Below, one piece after another: positions 63,183 through 64,000 of a DNA stretch of 64,000 bases. The notes below the pieces were generated by a model. It was not told where the DNA came from. It was given only the letters and a program-made list of their open reading frames with translations, and searched no databases. Position 1 is the stretch's first letter. Each line of letters begins with the position of its first letter. The position numbers and the translations under genes are program-made. The stretch spans positions 62,001-126,000 of the forward strand of contig JABAHL010000001.1 in assembly GCA_019353055.1 (NCBI GenBank), given 5' to 3'. The stretch comes from Faucicola osloensis_C (GTDB taxonomy: Bacteria > Pseudomonadota > Gammaproteobacteria > Pseudomonadales > Moraxellaceae).

Positions 63183-64000
63183 ATGATCGACCCAAAATTA
63201 CTGCGTACAGAACTAGACACGGTCGCCGAAAAACTTGCCAAACGCGGCTATGAGCTTGATAAAGCATTTTGGCAGCAAGTCGAAGAACAGCGCAAATCCA
63301 TTCAAGTCAAAACCGAAGAATTACAAGCCAAAAAAAATGCGGGTGCCAAACAAGTCGGTTTGATGAAACGTAATGGCGAAAATACTGACGCCTTGATGGC
63401 AGAAATGGCAACCATCAGTAGCGAGATGAAACAAGCGGAAGACGCGCTTAAAGCCTTGCAAGATAAAATTCTAGCAGCAGCTTTAACCATCCCAAACTTG
63501 CCTGATGACAGCGTGCCGGTAGGTAAAGATGAAAACGACAATGTCGAAATGCGTCGATGGGGCGAGCCGCGCCAATTTGATTTTGCGGTCAAAGACCATA
63601 GCGACTTGGGCGAAGACTTGGGGCTACTTGACTTTGAAATGGCGGCAAAACTGACTGGCTCACGCTTTAGCGTGCTAAAAGGGCAACTTGCCAAATTCAA
63701 CCGCGCCTTGATTGCCTTTATGCTTACTACCCACACCGACAAATACGGCTATACGGAAATGTATGTACCGTATATGGTCAATGCCGACAGCCTACTTGGT
63801 ACAGGGCAGCTACCAAAGTTTGAAGAAGACCTATTTAAGCTGCGCGGTGAAAAAGAGTATTACTTAATCCCTACGTCAGAGGTACCGCTTACCAACAGCG
63901 TGCGTGACAAAATCCTAGACCCCGAAGCTCTGCCCATCAAAATGACTGCCCATACCCCCTGTTTTCGTAGTGAAGCGGGCAGTGCAGGACGTGATACCCG
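63183..64000 (+). CDS. serS: Serine--tRNA ligase, 5' part
   Basis: First 272 codons of a class II aminoacyl-tRNA synthetase; the gene runs out of the window. The N-terminal coiled-coil arm (about 25-105, AEKLAKRGYELDK..., KAEDALKALQDKI-like) that holds the long variable arm of tRNA-Ser is complete, followed by the start of the catalytic domain with LTGSRFSVLKGQLAKFNRALIAF, YLIPTSEVPLTN and CFRSEAGSAGRDTR (motif 2 region). AAGGAAC lies upstream of the ATG. Confidence 0.97.
   Translation, partial: MIDPKLLRTELDTVAEKLAKRGYELDKAFWQQVEEQRKSIQVKTEELQAKKNAGAKQVGLMKRNGENTDALMAEMATISSEMKQAEDALKALQDKILAAALTIPNLPDDSVPVGKDENDNVEMRRWGEPRQFDFAVKDHSDLGEDLGLLDFEMAAKLTGSRFSVLKGQLAKFNRALIAFMLTTHTDKYGYTEMYVPYMVNADSLLGTGQLPKFEEDLFKLRGEKEYYLIPTSEVPLTNSVRDKILDPEALPIKMTAHTPCFRSEAGSAGRDT

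Overview
The window is a compact gammaproteobacterial chromosome segment, most likely from the Moraxellaceae (Moraxella/Faucicola/Psychrobacter side). The inference rests on several traits: a monomeric NADP isocitrate dehydrogenase, the csrA-lysC-alaS neighbourhood, a CsrA with a long C-terminal tail, an orphan pal, and moderate GC with AT-rich intergenic spacers. No species call is possible from the sequence alone. Most of the window is core chromosome; there is no prophage, IS element, CRISPR array or integrase.

Layout. 0.4-4.5 kb: clpA, an unassigned AAA+ ATPase and tRNA-Leu(UAG). 4.6-8.7 kb: a minus-strand nitrogen-control cluster, ntrB-ntrC, with a Ser/Thr kinase translationally coupled to ntrC. 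9-11.6 kb: a BtuB-type TonB receptor and a small DUF697-like protein. 11.9-16.2 kb: recJ, a WYL-domain regulator and a TerD-domain protein. 16.5-23.1 kb: icd, a HIT protein with an adenylate cyclase, a large MscS channel and two tiny genes (a 58-aa lipoprotein and a 43-aa Cys protein). 23.4-28.6 kb: nrdA, a MaoC hydratase, ung, tadA and hopJ. 28.6-36.8 kb: csrA, lysC, a YghU-type GST, alaS and ilvD. 37-45.8 kb: an unknown gene, pal, a SIMPL protein, the 4.5S RNA gene, a DEAD-box helicase with a huge RG-rich tail, hemerythrin, esterase and an MFS carrier. 45.9-52 kb: an AgcS symporter, a VIT transporter and a DUF2868/unknown/GTPase operon. 52.1-53.2 kb: a very AT-rich pair of unknown genes followed by a ribbon-helix-helix gene. 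53.2-64 kb: a DUF815 ATPase, a 792-aa lipoprotein, a DUF493 protein, rpoD, a YfaE-like ferredoxin with nrdB, dps, a YcxB-like membrane protein and the start of serS.

How parts work together. NtrB/NtrC form the nitrogen two-component system, and the coupled kinase may add a second phosphorylation input. NrdA (23-26 kb) and NrdB plus ferredoxin (60-61 kb) make one class Ia ribonucleotide reductase from two distant loci; both have NrdR-box-like palindromes about 220-260 bp before the start codon, two of them spaced 31 bp apart at nrdA. RpoD, ClpA, CsrA, the SRP RNA, tRNA-Leu, AlaS, SerS and TadA are housekeeping machinery.

Most unusual signals: (1) at least nine loci carry short degenerate tandem repeats (12-19 bp units), often starting at or just after a stop codon, and two similar repeats lie inside genes, one of them multiplying the DFG motif of the kinase activation loop; (2) the AT-rich two-gene cassette plus RHH gene with an 11-bp inverted repeat just before the RHH start; (3) the ntrC-kinase coupling together with a Ser/Thr-rich NtrC linker; (4) low-complexity extensions on several global regulators and RNA/DNA-binding proteins (CsrA, DEAD helicase, ClpA, RpoD, Dps); (5) an orphan plus-strand terminator at 23.27 kb.
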